NCBI RefSeq assembly: GCF_024347315.1
Contig: NZ_AP025461.1
Span: 1,240,001-1,304,000, forward strand
Direction: 5' to 3'
Length of the DNA stretch: 64,000 nt
DNA from: Vibrio atlanticus
GTDB lineage: Bacteria; Pseudomonadota; Gammaproteobacteria; Enterobacterales; Vibrionaceae
Shown here: positions 48,437 through 56,858 of the stretch, piece after piece
How the letters are laid out: each line of letters starts with the position of its first letter
How positions within the stretch are numbered: position 1 is the stretch's first letter
Translations under genes and position numbers: made by a program
The notes under the pieces: model-generated
The model's database searches: none
Seen by the model: only the letters and a program-made list of their open reading frames with translations
What the model was told of the DNA's origin: nothing

Positions 48437-51400
48437 ATGTCGACACTTACGGTCTGGAATAACCTTTCAGTTAAACATAAACTCTTTGGCTTAGTTCTAC
48501 TACCAATCTCATTGCTCCTTTTCTTAGCCGGTAGACAAGCTTACTTTCTGACGACGCAGTTAAACGATTTTGAGCGAACCAATCAGTTAGCAATTTACCT
48601 TGAAGATATCTCTGTCTTGTATCGAAGTACTTTGGCACCAAACACTGAAGAGTTCGTTAATCGAAGTGCTAAGGTAAATGCCGAGCTCAAAGCACTTTCA
48701 CCTAGCATATTTCTAAACAGTTCCGAAGAAGTGAACCAACTGCTGGCCGACTTCAGTGAGGCAACCTTGTCGACTATGAAAACGACCGACAGTTTCGATA
48801 AGCTGGATGCGATTGAGTGGCAAAGTGACTTGTACCAACAATTGTTGCTAGCCATTGAGAAAGTCCCTTTTGATATCACCAAGCGTGAGATTCAACAGCA
48901 CCTCACCGCCTTGCATCAACTAGAGTGGTTGATGTTTTGGTCAAATGAAGAATTTAAGCTCAGCGCTTCACTCTTCGATATTTACCAAAATCATCAAGAG
49001 TATGATTCTGAACTAGCCGAGTTGGTTGAAAGCCTCAATGCTAGGCAAGTTTTGTTCTTAGAAAGATTTGTGTCCTTGAATGCCAATACACATCAAGTTT
49101 CACTCATGATTGAAGTGTTTAAAGATGAGGCTTTTATGAAAAGCCAAGAGATACGTCACGCACTTCATAGTTCATCCACAATAAGCGCATTGACTCCACA
49201 AGAGATCACTACCGGACTCAATGCGATGAGTGCTCGCCTAAGCCTGTTGCAGAATTTAGGTGACGTGATCAAACAAGAGTTCCAAGCCGAAGTAGCTCAA
49301 GCGATCTCAGATGCTCAAACAGAAAGAACGCTATTTATTTCCATCGTCACGTTGCTTGCAGCAACTGTTATGGGATTAACCCTCAGTTTAGCGAAACAAG
49401 TCACCAACAATCTTGGGCTAGTTCTTAGGTTCTTAAAAAGTGAAAATGATGATACCCGCCCTTCTTTGGACAAACTGATTCAAGGCAAAGACGAACTCAG
49501 CCTATTTGCTCAGCAAGTAGAGCGACTGACCATCGAACGAGAACATGCAAAAGAGAAGTTAACGATAGCGAAAGAAGACGCAGAGCGAGCTAAAGAAGAC
49601 GCCGAAGAAGCCAAAGACCACGCGATACAAGCTAGCAAAGCGAAAAGTAGCTTCTTGGCCAATATGTCTCATGAAATTCGAACCCCACTGAATGGCGTTA
49701 TCGGTATTTCGGAGATTCTGTCAGACACACCACTTACACCAACACAACGTGATTATGTAGATACGATCGAGACCTCATCTCAACTACTGCTAAGCCTGAT
49801 CAACGACATCTTAGACTTCTCTAAGATTGAATCTGGCATGCTATTAATCAGCCCGCATTCGGCATCGATTAGAGAATCCATTTACGACATCGCATCTATT
49901 GTCGCGCCAAAAGCTAAAGAGCAAAAAATATCAGTGAACGTTGATATCAGCCCAGACACACCTGCACGCGTGATGATCGATGATCACCGATTAAGACAGA
50001 TCTTGATGAACTTTATGTCGAACGCGGTGAAGTTCACAGCAGAAGGTGGCGTTACCCTGTCAATCCAAACGCTAAACAAAGCAGAAAACAATGTCACCCT
50101 AAGGTTTTCTGTGCGAGACACGGGGATTGGTATCGATAAACAGCAACAGAAACAGATATTCGAACCGTTCGCTCAAGAAGATGATTCAACGACCAGACAA
50201 TTCGGTGGTACTGGTCTTGGCCTTGCGATCAGTACTCAGCTTGTTGAACTTATGGGTGGTCAGATCCAACTCGACTCCGTCAAAGGTGAAGGCAGTTGTT
50301 TCTACTTCGATCTAGAATTACCCATTGATTTAATGTTGCCAAAACCAAGCACAGCAACCGCCGACATTTATGTTCTAGGTAACGCGAACATGCTCTCTAA
50401 ACGAATAGAATGGGACCTTAACCTCTATGGTTTAGAAATAACCCAACGAACGAGAGATACAGTTGAGCTTACACAACAACTCACGATTAAAAAGCACACT
50501 AACCCAATCACAGTTGTCTTTGCTGAAGATGACACATTCCAAGCCAGTGACTATACCAGTGACTTAGATAAGCTCCACCAAAACGGCATCACTATCTGCT
50601 TGATTCGATCATTTTTGAGCGAGCCGGCTGACATCGGCAATTGTGTTACGGCTCAAGTATCACAGCCCCTACTCGGTTTACGTTTGATTAAAGCGGTTGA
50701 GCTCTGTGATACACAAGGTCGGGTTGAGCTTTCAGAGGCGAACCAGCCTTCTCTAGAGATACAACACAAAATTCTGATCGTCGAAGACAACAAGGTCAAC
50801 CAAAAAATTGCCGGACTTCATGTTGGTAAAAGTGGTTTTGAATTCGAGTTTGCGAATAATGGCCAGGAAGCCGTGGACATGTTCAGCTCGAACCCTCACT
50901 ACGCAGCAATACTCATGGACTGCATGATGCCGGTTATGGATGGCTTTGAAGCGACAAGTAATATTCGCCGCGTTGAAAAAGAGACCAATGCCACGCGTCG
51001 TATCCCTATCATTGCCCTGACCGCCAGTGTGATTGATGACGATATTCAAAGGTGTTTCGACGTAGGCATGGACGACTACGTGCCAAAACCATTCAAATTT
51101 GAAATGTTAAAAGAAAAAGTACTTGCCGCCGTTGAAGCAATGCCACTTCCTGTTGCCTACAAAACTAAACCTACGAAAAAACCTGCGACCGTAACGCCGA
51201 CTCTTAATGCTGCAGCTAAGCGGACAGTGCCGGAGGAAATAGAACAAAACGCGGTTCCGAGCAAATCTGAAAGAATACTGCTCGTCGAAGACAATCGAGT
51301 TAACCAAAAAGTCGCTTCGGTCATGCTAACAAGGGCTGGTTACGCTTTTGAAATTGCAGAGAATGGTCAAATTGCCGTTGATATGTACCAAAACGACAGT

Positions 51401-51640
51401 AGTTTCGACATTATATTAATGGATTGCATGATGCCCGTTATGGACGGCTTCACAGCAACTAAGGAAATTCGGGAGCATGAGAAAAATCTAGGCTTAAGCA
51501 AAACTCCTATCATCGCGTTAACCGCCAGTGTTATCGATGATGACATTCAAAAGTGCTTTGATTCAGGCATGGATGGATACGTAGCGAAGCCCGTAAGAAA
51601 AGAAAAGCTATTCCATCAAATAGAAAGTGCGACTTGTTAG
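48437..51640 (+). CDS. Hybrid sensor histidine kinase with two intact receivers and no Hpt
   Basis: A protein of 1067 residues. One transmembrane helix lies at about 14-34 and a second at about 295-318, enclosing a helical periplasmic sensor of about 260 residues. A charged coiled coil ([17 protein letters not shown]) leads into the kinase. The H-box is [15 protein letters not shown] with His412. The HATPase domain has an N-box ([12 protein letters not shown]), a G1 box (VRDTGIGI) and a lid ([11 protein letters not shown]). A degenerate receiver-like segment follows (about 640-760). Two intact receivers come next, phospho-Asp828 and Asp996, each in [13 protein letters not shown]; they are unusually similar to each other, suggesting a recent internal duplication. 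It lacks an Hpt domain, so it needs a separate one; the Hpt at 15192 is the obvious local candidate. The next two genes appear co-transcribed. Confidence 0.93.
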   Translation: MSTLTVWNNLSVKHKLFGLVLLPISLLLFLAGRQAYFLTTQLNDFERTNQLAIYLEDISVLYRSTLAPNTEEFVNRSAKVNAELKALSPSIFLNSSEEVNQLLADFSEATLSTMKTTDSFDKLDAIEWQSDLYQQLLLAIEKVPFDITKREIQQHLTALHQLEWLMFWSNEEFKLSASLFDIYQNHQEYDSELAELVESLNARQVLFLERFVSLNANTHQVSLMIEVFKDEAFMKSQEIRHALHSSSTISALTPQEITTGLNAMSARLSLLQNLGDVIKQEFQAEVAQAISDAQTERTLFISIVTLLAATVMGLTLSLAKQVTNNLGLVLRFLKSENDDTRPSLDKLIQGKDELSLFAQQVERLTIEREHAKEKLTIAKEDAERAKEDAEEAKDHAIQASKAKSSFLANMSHEIRTPLNGVIGISEILSDTPLTPTQRDYVDTIETSSQLLLSLINDILDFSKIESGMLLISPHSASIRESIYDIASIVAPKAKEQKISVNVDISPDTPARVMIDDHRLRQILMNFMSNAVKFTAEGGVTLSIQTLNKAENNVTLRFSVRDTGIGIDKQQQKQIFEPFAQEDDSTTRQFGGTGLGLAISTQLVELMGGQIQLDSVKGEGSCFYFDLELPIDLMLPKPSTATADIYVLGNANMLSKRIEWDLNLYGLEITQRTRDTVELTQQLTIKKHTNPITVVFAEDDTFQASDYTSDLDKLHQNGITICLIRSFLSEPADIGNCVTAQVSQPLLGLRLIKAVELCDTQGRVELSEANQPSLEIQHKILIVEDNKVNQKIAGLHVGKSGFEFEFANNGQEAVDMFSSNPHYAAILMDCMMPVMDGFEATSNIRRVEKETNATRRIPIIALTASVIDDDIQRCFDVGMDDYVPKPFKFEMLKEKVLAAVEAMPLPVAYKTKPTKKPATVTPTLNAAAKRTVPEEIEQNAVPSKSERILLVEDNRVNQKVASVMLTRAGYAFEIAENGQIAVDMYQNDSSFDIILMDCMMPVMDGFTATKEIREHEKNLGLSKTPIIALTASVIDDDIQKCFDSGMDGYVAKPVRKEKLFHQIESATC

Positions 51641-51649
51641 GAGAAACCC

Positions 51650-52126
51650 ATGGATTGGATTAAAACAATAAAAACACTTCCACGCAGAGTCATATTGCCA
51701 GTCGCGGTAGGGCTATTAGGAAACTTGCTTCTTCTCAGCCCAGCTCATGCCGCAGAAGATTACGCCATATTCTCTTTAGATTCAGGATTTGAAGAAATAT
51801 CGATAAACAAAGCAAGGAAGCTGTATAGAGGAAAAACAAAACGACTCGATGGTAAACGTGTAGAACTTTCTGATTGGCCTGAAAACAGCAGCGAACGTGA
51901 AGTTTTTTACCAACAACTGCTTGGAAAAAACGCAGCTCAAATGAATGCCCATTGGGCGAGCTTATCCTTCTCTGGTAAGGCTCGTTATCCAAGAGAGATT
52001 AAATCGGCGTCCACCGAAACCTTGGTTGACTGGCTTGATGACAAGCCCAATCGAATTGGGTACGCCCCGCTCTCGACGCTCCCTGAAAATGCCAATGTTC
52101 TATACGTTATAAGCTCGGAGAAATAA
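51650..52126 (+). CDS. Small periplasmic-binding-protein-like (PstS-related) protein
   Basis: A protein of 158 residues with a signal peptide (cleavage after AHAA, about residue 35). The mature part of about 120 residues resembles half of a phosphate-type periplasmic-binding fold: an IFSLDSGFEEISINKARKLY start, an RVELSDWP segment and a C-terminal NRIGYAPL. Full-length PstS proteins are about twice this size, so it is either a compact solute-binding domain or a signalling accessory. It follows the hybrid kinase by nine bases with a GGAG ribosome site and precedes the porin gene by one base. A role in presenting a ligand to the kinase's periplasmic sensor is a reasonable inference, not shown. 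Confidence 0.75.
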   Translation: MDWIKTIKTLPRRVILPVAVGLLGNLLLLSPAHAAEDYAIFSLDSGFEEISINKARKLYRGKTKRLDGKRVELSDWPENSSEREVFYQQLLGKNAAQMNAHWASLSFSGKARYPREIKSASTETLVDWLDDKPNRIGYAPLSTLPENANVLYVISSEK

Positions 52127-52127
52127 T

Positions 52128-53180
52128 ATGAAAAAAATAATCACGTCAGTGCTATGTGCTTCAATTGCCTCTCCGGCTTTCGCTATTATTGAACTTACAG
52201 ATAATTTTTCGTTAAGCGGATTTGGTTCTACTTCTTGGGCAACATCAGATAATGATTCCCCTTTAATCATCAACCGTGGTTTTACCGATGAAAATTGTTA
52301 TGACTGTGATACCACCTTTGGGGTCCAGCTTGACTACTTCTACAACTCATTTAAGGCTTCCGTGCAAGTTGTCAAACCGCCCCAATATGATTGGAGTGAC
52401 CCACAACTCGAGTGGGCTTATCTTGGCTATGAGTTTAATAACTTTGATGTGAGTATTGGTCGTCTAAGGCTTCCCCTGTTTCTAGCTTCTGAATACTATT
52501 ATGTTGGCCAAGCCTATATGACGGCAAGACCACCAACAGAGGTGTATAACAGCGTTCTTGGTATTACCGCTTTCAACGGTGTCAAAGTGAGTTGGACTCA
52601 TGATGTAAGCGATGAAGCTACCCTACAACTCTCTCCATTTGTCGGAATCAAAGATAAGAATGAAGTCGACTTCAATTCGACAACCGAGCTGGAATTTGAA
52701 ACGAATCGAATGTTCGGAGCCAATCTACAATTGAGTGGTGATGACTATCGTTGGAACTTATCTTTCCTTGATTCAAATTTCGATCAAACGACAAAAATTA
52801 AAAACGTTGGCACGCTTCCAACAGCAGACAACCAACACATCCAACTTTGGTCGCTAGGCGCTGAATATGAATTTGGCCAAGCTGTATTGGCGAGCGAAGG
52901 TCAAATCAGTGACGTTTCTTCATCCATGTACGCGAGCCTAGGTTACCATTTAGGAGCATTCACACCTTACGTAGTATACGGCGCGCAATTTAACGCCAAT
53001 GAGCACTTAGAAGGGAATAGCTACTTAGTTGGTGTAGATTACGACTTGATGTCAAATATATCTATCAATGGTGAAATGCAATTCTTCGAAGCTCGTAGGT
53101 CAAACGGTGCCTTTATTGACGCCCCTAAAACCGATAAAGATGCATTGCTCTACACCATCATGTTGAGTTTTGTTTTTTAG
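52128..53180 (+). CDS. Outer-membrane beta-barrel (porin-like) protein
   Basis: A protein of 350 residues with a signal peptide (MKKIITSVLCASIASPAFA). The mature part is made of alternating amphipathic strands throughout and ends with the C-terminal Phe (LLYTIMLSFVF) required for outer-membrane barrel assembly. Two close Cys (NCYDCD, near residues 57-60) could form a disulfide. It begins one base after the binding-protein-like gene, so both are in the hybrid-kinase operon. No specific channel family can be named; the length suggests roughly 14-16 strands. A terminator shared with the convergent gene follows. Confidence 0.8.
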   Translation: MKKIITSVLCASIASPAFAIIELTDNFSLSGFGSTSWATSDNDSPLIINRGFTDENCYDCDTTFGVQLDYFYNSFKASVQVVKPPQYDWSDPQLEWAYLGYEFNNFDVSIGRLRLPLFLASEYYYVGQAYMTARPPTEVYNSVLGITAFNGVKVSWTHDVSDEATLQLSPFVGIKDKNEVDFNSTTELEFETNRMFGANLQLSGDDYRWNLSFLDSNFDQTTKIKNVGTLPTADNQHIQLWSLGAEYEFGQAVLASEGQISDVSSSMYASLGYHLGAFTPYVVYGAQFNANEHLEGNSYLVGVDYDLMSNISINGEMQFFEARRSNGAFIDAPKTDKDALLYTIMLSFVF

Positions 53181-53220
53181 CTCGAATTCAAATCGATGGT
53201 CACTTGCAGCAATTAAGATC

Positions 53221-53252
53221 AAAAAAAGCCAGTCGAATATTCGACTGGCTTT
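53221..53252. terminator. Bidirectional terminator with a perfect palindromic stem
   Basis: A perfect 28-bp palindrome (arms AAAGCCAGTCGAAT and its complement) at 53225-53252 has an A-tract on its left side. On the minus strand this becomes a T-run, so it should terminate the convergent gene at 53295-54386; on the plus strand it can also end the porin operon. Confidence 0.9.
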
Positions 53253-53294
53253 CTCAATAACGGTTTATCAGCTTACCATTAACCCATCTAAAGC

Positions 53295-54386
53295 TTACGA
53301 GCTTGGCGCAACTCGTTTCTCTTTCAACTGTTCAATAACATAATCAGGAGCCACTTTACCTAGCTCACCCAAGCAATCATCGGTTTTTTCATTGCCATAG
53401 CGTACATAAATATCGCATACCGCGTATAACTGTTCTGGAGAGCCAGAGATCAAATACGCTTTCTCGAACGATTTAGTCGACTTGTCGATATCCAACTCTT
53501 CTTGTAGTACCCCATTGAGATACCAGTAATAGCTGTTATCTTTTGCAAGTTCTGCTGCTACTTCAATCTCTTTGGCTGCTGCTGCCTTATCTTCAAGGCG
53601 AACCAAAGTTAATGATTTAGAATAGTGCATCGCTGCATTGTCCGGCACGTTCTTCAAACCACGATCCAACACCTCGACCGCTTGTTGATCTTTATTCTGA
53701 GCTCGGAAGTTATCCGCGTAGCTCAGCCAAACTTGAGGGTCTTTCTGGTGAGTATTAATCAACTCAAGATAAATCGTTTCCGCTTTATCCCATTCATTGT
53801 GCCAACGGAGCACGTCAGCGAACAACAATTGAAACTTTTCAGATTCTTGTGATTCCAAGAATGTTATTAACTCAGCGACAGGTTGTTCGATTTGTGCTTT
53901 CTGTTCTTTATCTAACGTATTGTAATCACGAACTAAGTTCGATGTTGCTGAATGACGAACCATAGAGTCTGTATCGCTCAGCAAAGGCGAAACTAACGCC
54001 CAACGATGCTCAAGTTGATATGGCGAAGAACCGATAATCGAAGCCTCACGAACTTCAGGGTTTTGATCTTTCAAACCTCTTGCCACCGCCACCAGCGCAT
54101 TCTGGCTTGGATATGAAGCAAGCTCTTGCAGTGCACCAGTACGATTTTCAACAGATTGATTTTGATCTTGTGCCATGTAAGACAACTGTTGAATGCGGGT
54201 TTGAGTGTCCGTCATTTCGAGCACTTGATTGATATTTTGTGCCGGTGCGTCAACGGTTTGTTGAACGCTATTGGCAGCCATTGCTGACGTTGAAATCAAT
54301 GCAGACGTTGAAATCAATGCAGACGTTGAGATCAATGCGGACGTTGAAACCAACAAAGCAACAGCCGTCGCTAAACTCTTCTTCAT
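53295..54386 (-). CDS. Secreted HEAT/TPR-like repeat protein with an expanded signal peptide
   Basis: A protein of 363 residues. The signal peptide is unusual: after MKKSLATAVALLV the segment STSALI is repeated, ending STSAMAA with cleavage expected after AMA (about residue 37). The mature protein begins with HEAT-like helices (about 70-160; SQNALVAVARGLKDQNPEVREASI, over residues 95-118). TPR-like pairs follow at about 200-330 (KAETIYLELINTHQKDPQVWLSYADNF, then AVEVLDRGLKNVPDNAAMHYSKS, each over one pair). It is probably a periplasmic scaffold protein; no enzyme motif is seen. It lies downstream of the radical SAM maturase on the same strand with an 87-bp gap, and may be its operon partner or an independent gene. 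Confidence 0.8.
   Translation of the reverse strand: MKKSLATAVALLVSTSALISTSALISTSALISTSAMAANSVQQTVDAPAQNINQVLEMTDTQTRIQQLSYMAQDQNQSVENRTGALQELASYPSQNALVAVARGLKDQNPEVREASIIGSSPYQLEHRWALVSPLLSDTDSMVRHSATSNLVRDYNTLDKEQKAQIEQPVAELITFLESQESEKFQLLFADVLRWHNEWDKAETIYLELINTHQKDPQVWLSYADNFRAQNKDQQAVEVLDRGLKNVPDNAAMHYSKSLTLVRLEDKAAAAKEIEVAAELAKDNSYYWYLNGVLQEELDIDKSTKSFEKAYLISGSPEQLYAVCDIYVRYGNEKTDDCLGELGKVAPDYVIEQLKEKRVAPSS
54283..54354 (-). repeat. 18-bp tandem repeat in the signal-peptide coding region
   Basis: Four 18-bp units run without gaps at 54283-54300, 54301-54318, 54319-54336 and 54337-54354. They differ by a few bases and encode (I/V)STSA(L/M). Because 18 is a multiple of three, copy changes keep the frame and change only the length of the signal peptide's hydrophobic region. 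Confidence 0.92.
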
Positions 54387-54473
54387 AGTATTACCTTAAA
54401 CTGGAGAACTTAGCCTGTCCTTAGACTCGTATCTGATTAAATTTGTCTTGGTCCTGTTGACCCAAAAAACGAG

Positions 54474-55805
54474 TTAAAACTTGGTCTCGAACGTAGTTTG
54501 TTGCGCCTGTTTTGCACGATGTGCCATTAATACTGAATCACTGAATTTGCCATGAGCAACCGGATGCCCCATCGCACGAGCGATATAAGCCATCGACTTG
54601 TCGACATGAGAAAAGAACTTGTGCCAACCTGCACATAAGTAGTTCAAGCCCGGTTCGCCTGCGCGAGTTTTGATAAAGCGGTTTTTAGGACATTCACCAT
54701 GACAAGCAAACTTGTAATCACACTGCTGACATTGACTGGTCATTGTACGTGATTTAGCGAAACCAAACTTTTGCTGTGGTGCGCTGTACGCCAAATCATC
54801 AAGCTTCTCGTGGTGGATATTGCCAATTTTGTATTCAGGGTAAACGTAGTGGTCACAAGAGAACACATCACCGTTTGGCTCCATCGCGAGGCCTTTACCG
54901 CATATCTCATTCAAGGTACAAAGCGGGTTAGGACGCCCTATCCATGTTTCTAAACTTGCTTCAAAATACTGAACGAACACTTTACCGATGTCGTTCTTCG
55001 CCCACTCATCAAATACAGAAATAAGGAAGTTACCCCAAGCCAAGTCCGACACACACCACGATTCCATGATCGAATCTTTATGGCCGGGGATCAGGCGTTT
55101 GTCGCCTTGTTTTAGCTGCTCACTCACTTGGGATGTTTGTGGCGCAACCGTTCTAAAGGTTTTCTGTTCAACGATAGGAATAAACTGCATTTGTGGAGAC
55201 TTCACCACATCACGTAGGAAGCGATACACCTCAAGTGCATTTTGACTGGTGAGGTTATTCACACAAGTCAACGTTGCAAATTTAACTTGATGTTTGTGCA
55301 GCAACTCAACCGCCGCCATCACTTGTTTGAATGTGCCACGGCCTGCTCTGTTAACACGATACGCATTGTGCAGCATTTCAGGGCCATCAATACTCAAGCC
55401 GATCAGGAAGTTATTCTTTGCTAAGAATCGGCCCCAATCGTCATTCAGCAGTGTGCCGTTGGTTTGTAGGTCATTTGAAATCAACACACCTTCAGGCTGG
55501 TACTTTTTTTGTAGCTCAACCACTCTTTCAAAGTACGCTAAACCCAGCATAGTCGGCTCGCCGCCCTGCCATGAGAAGATAATTTCAGGCGTGTTTTGAC
55601 CTTCGATATATTGTCGGATGTAGGTTTCTAACGTCTCATCATCCATTCTTGGAGAACTGCCTTTCTTGTACTCCAACAAATCTTGCTTACTTAGGTAATA
55701 ACAATATTTACAGTCGATGTTGCACGCTGCGCCAATTGGCTTAGCCATAACATGCAAGCGTTTAGACGCTTTACCATTGTATTGTGGACCTTGAGTAATG
55801 TGCAT
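54474..55805 (-). CDS. Anaerobic sulfatase-maturating enzyme type radical SAM protein
   Basis: A protein of 443 residues. The radical SAM cluster motif CNIDCKYC (Cys28, Cys32, Cys35) lies near the N-terminus, followed by the SAM-binding WQGGEPTMLG. The C-terminal SPASM-type region holds the auxiliary iron-sulfur cysteines (ICGKG, VFSCDHYVYP, CQQCDYKFACHGECP, YLCAGW). Such enzymes oxidise a Ser or Cys in a sulfatase to formylglycine without oxygen. No sulfatase with the C/S-x-P-x-R motif is encoded in the window, so the substrate is elsewhere or differs from a sulfatase. It is divergent from the FGE-fold lipoprotein gene at 55942, and a PafA-like hydrolase follows that. Confidence 0.9.
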   Translation of the reverse strand: MHITQGPQYNGKASKRLHVMAKPIGAACNIDCKYCYYLSKQDLLEYKKGSSPRMDDETLETYIRQYIEGQNTPEIIFSWQGGEPTMLGLAYFERVVELQKKYQPEGVLISNDLQTNGTLLNDDWGRFLAKNNFLIGLSIDGPEMLHNAYRVNRAGRGTFKQVMAAVELLHKHQVKFATLTCVNNLTSQNALEVYRFLRDVVKSPQMQFIPIVEQKTFRTVAPQTSQVSEQLKQGDKRLIPGHKDSIMESWCVSDLAWGNFLISVFDEWAKNDIGKVFVQYFEASLETWIGRPNPLCTLNEICGKGLAMEPNGDVFSCDHYVYPEYKIGNIHHEKLDDLAYSAPQQKFGFAKSRTMTSQCQQCDYKFACHGECPKNRFIKTRAGEPGLNYLCAGWHKFFSHVDKSMAYIARAMGHPVAHGKFSDSVLMAHRAKQAQQTTFETKF

Positions 55806-55941
55806 GATTTATCTACCTATCTTAGTGTCTGTAGCCATCATAATGCCTATTTCAATCAGTGGCATGTTATACCCTTTATAACCAATAGGAATGACCTTAA
55901 ACGTTAAAATTGCCCTCTATTTCGAACATTCGAGGCACGTG

Positions 55942-56730
55942 ATGAAATTTTTTAATTACAAACAAATAGCGGCGATCAGCAGCGTCACCATGACTATTTT
56001 CCTAAGCGGCTGTGCGAGCGTGCCTACACACCCCATCGCCCAACAAATTGACCAAGAAATGGTGCTAGTTGAAGGTGGTACATTCACCATGGGTTCGAAC
56101 GATCCTGAAGCGACCAAAGCAGAACGACCAGCACGAAATATAACTGTAGATAGTTTCTACATTGCGAAGTTTGAGGTGACTCAAGAATTGTTCGAATCAG
56201 TGATGGGTTCATCTCTCAGTTATTTCCAAAACCCACAAGTTCCAGTCAATAACCTTAGCTGGCAGCAAGCGAACTACTTCGTTGATCAATTGAACGAACT
56301 TACTGGTGAAGAATACCGCCTGCCGACTGAAGCTGAATGGGAATTTGCTGCGAAGGGTGGCAACAAAAGCAAAGGCTATACTTACAGTGGTTCCAATAAC
56401 TTAGATGATGTTGCGTGGTACTCAGCAAATTCTAAAAATAGCGCACATCCAGTCGGGCTAAAGAAGCCAAATGAACTAGGCTTATATGACATGACCGGAA
56501 ACGTGGGTGAGTTTGTGATTGATGCCTTCGATGACACCTTCTACCGATTCGGTCCAACAGACAATCCTAACAACGCAAAACACAGCGACGTTGGTTTATC
56601 ACACAAATCAGTGCGCGGTGGCAGCTTTGCTTATGACGAAGATGAATCTGAAAGTTACCGTCGCGACTTCGCAAGCCAATCGATCACTATGTCAGATATG
56701 GGTCTGCGTTTAGTTAAAGACACGAACTAG
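55942..56730 (+). CDS. FGE-fold (SUMF1-like) lipoprotein lacking catalytic cysteines
   Basis: A protein of 262 residues from the ATG at 55942, with GAGG six bases upstream. The open frame back to 55891 would add a non-family leader. A lipoprotein signal ends in the lipobox LSGC (Cys24). The rest is a formylglycine-generating-enzyme fold: MVLVEGGTFTMGS, FEVTQELFESVM, YRLPTEAEWEFAAKGG, MTGNVGEFV and VRGGSFAYDE. In active FGE the segment after GGSF carries two catalytic Cys; here it reads AYDEDESESYRR with none. It is therefore probably a sugar- or peptide-binding relative rather than an oxygen-dependent maturase. It shares a divergent promoter region with the radical SAM maturase. Confidence 0.85.
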   Translation: MKFFNYKQIAAISSVTMTIFLSGCASVPTHPIAQQIDQEMVLVEGGTFTMGSNDPEATKAERPARNITVDSFYIAKFEVTQELFESVMGSSLSYFQNPQVPVNNLSWQQANYFVDQLNELTGEEYRLPTEAEWEFAAKGGNKSKGYTYSGSNNLDDVAWYSANSKNSAHPVGLKKPNELGLYDMTGNVGEFVIDAFDDTFYRFGPTDNPNNAKHSDVGLSHKSVRGGSFAYDEDESESYRRDFASQSITMSDMGLRLVKDTN

Positions 56731-56774
56731 CTAAAGCTGTGAGCTAGTTAAAGAGATGAACTAATTAAAGGTGC
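56724..56774. repeat. Degenerate 17-bp tandem repeat starting at the stop codon of the FGE-fold gene
   Basis: Three 17-bp units at 56724-56740, 56741-56757 and 56758-56774 share the form GA(A/G)CTA(G/A)(C/T)TAAAG followed by four variable bases. The first overlaps the last codon and the stop. The arrangement parallels the 17-bp repeat at the end of the PEBP-like gene. Confidence 0.75.
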
Positions 56775-56858
56775 CAACGGTTATGAATCAACAATCTTCA
56801 CTAGCGATACTAAATACGACTTGCACTATACACACATTAAAAATCTGACCAAACATTA

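Noticed and set aside
55942..56730. Active aerobic formylglycine-generating enzyme
   Set aside because: Both catalytic Cys positions after GGSF are replaced.
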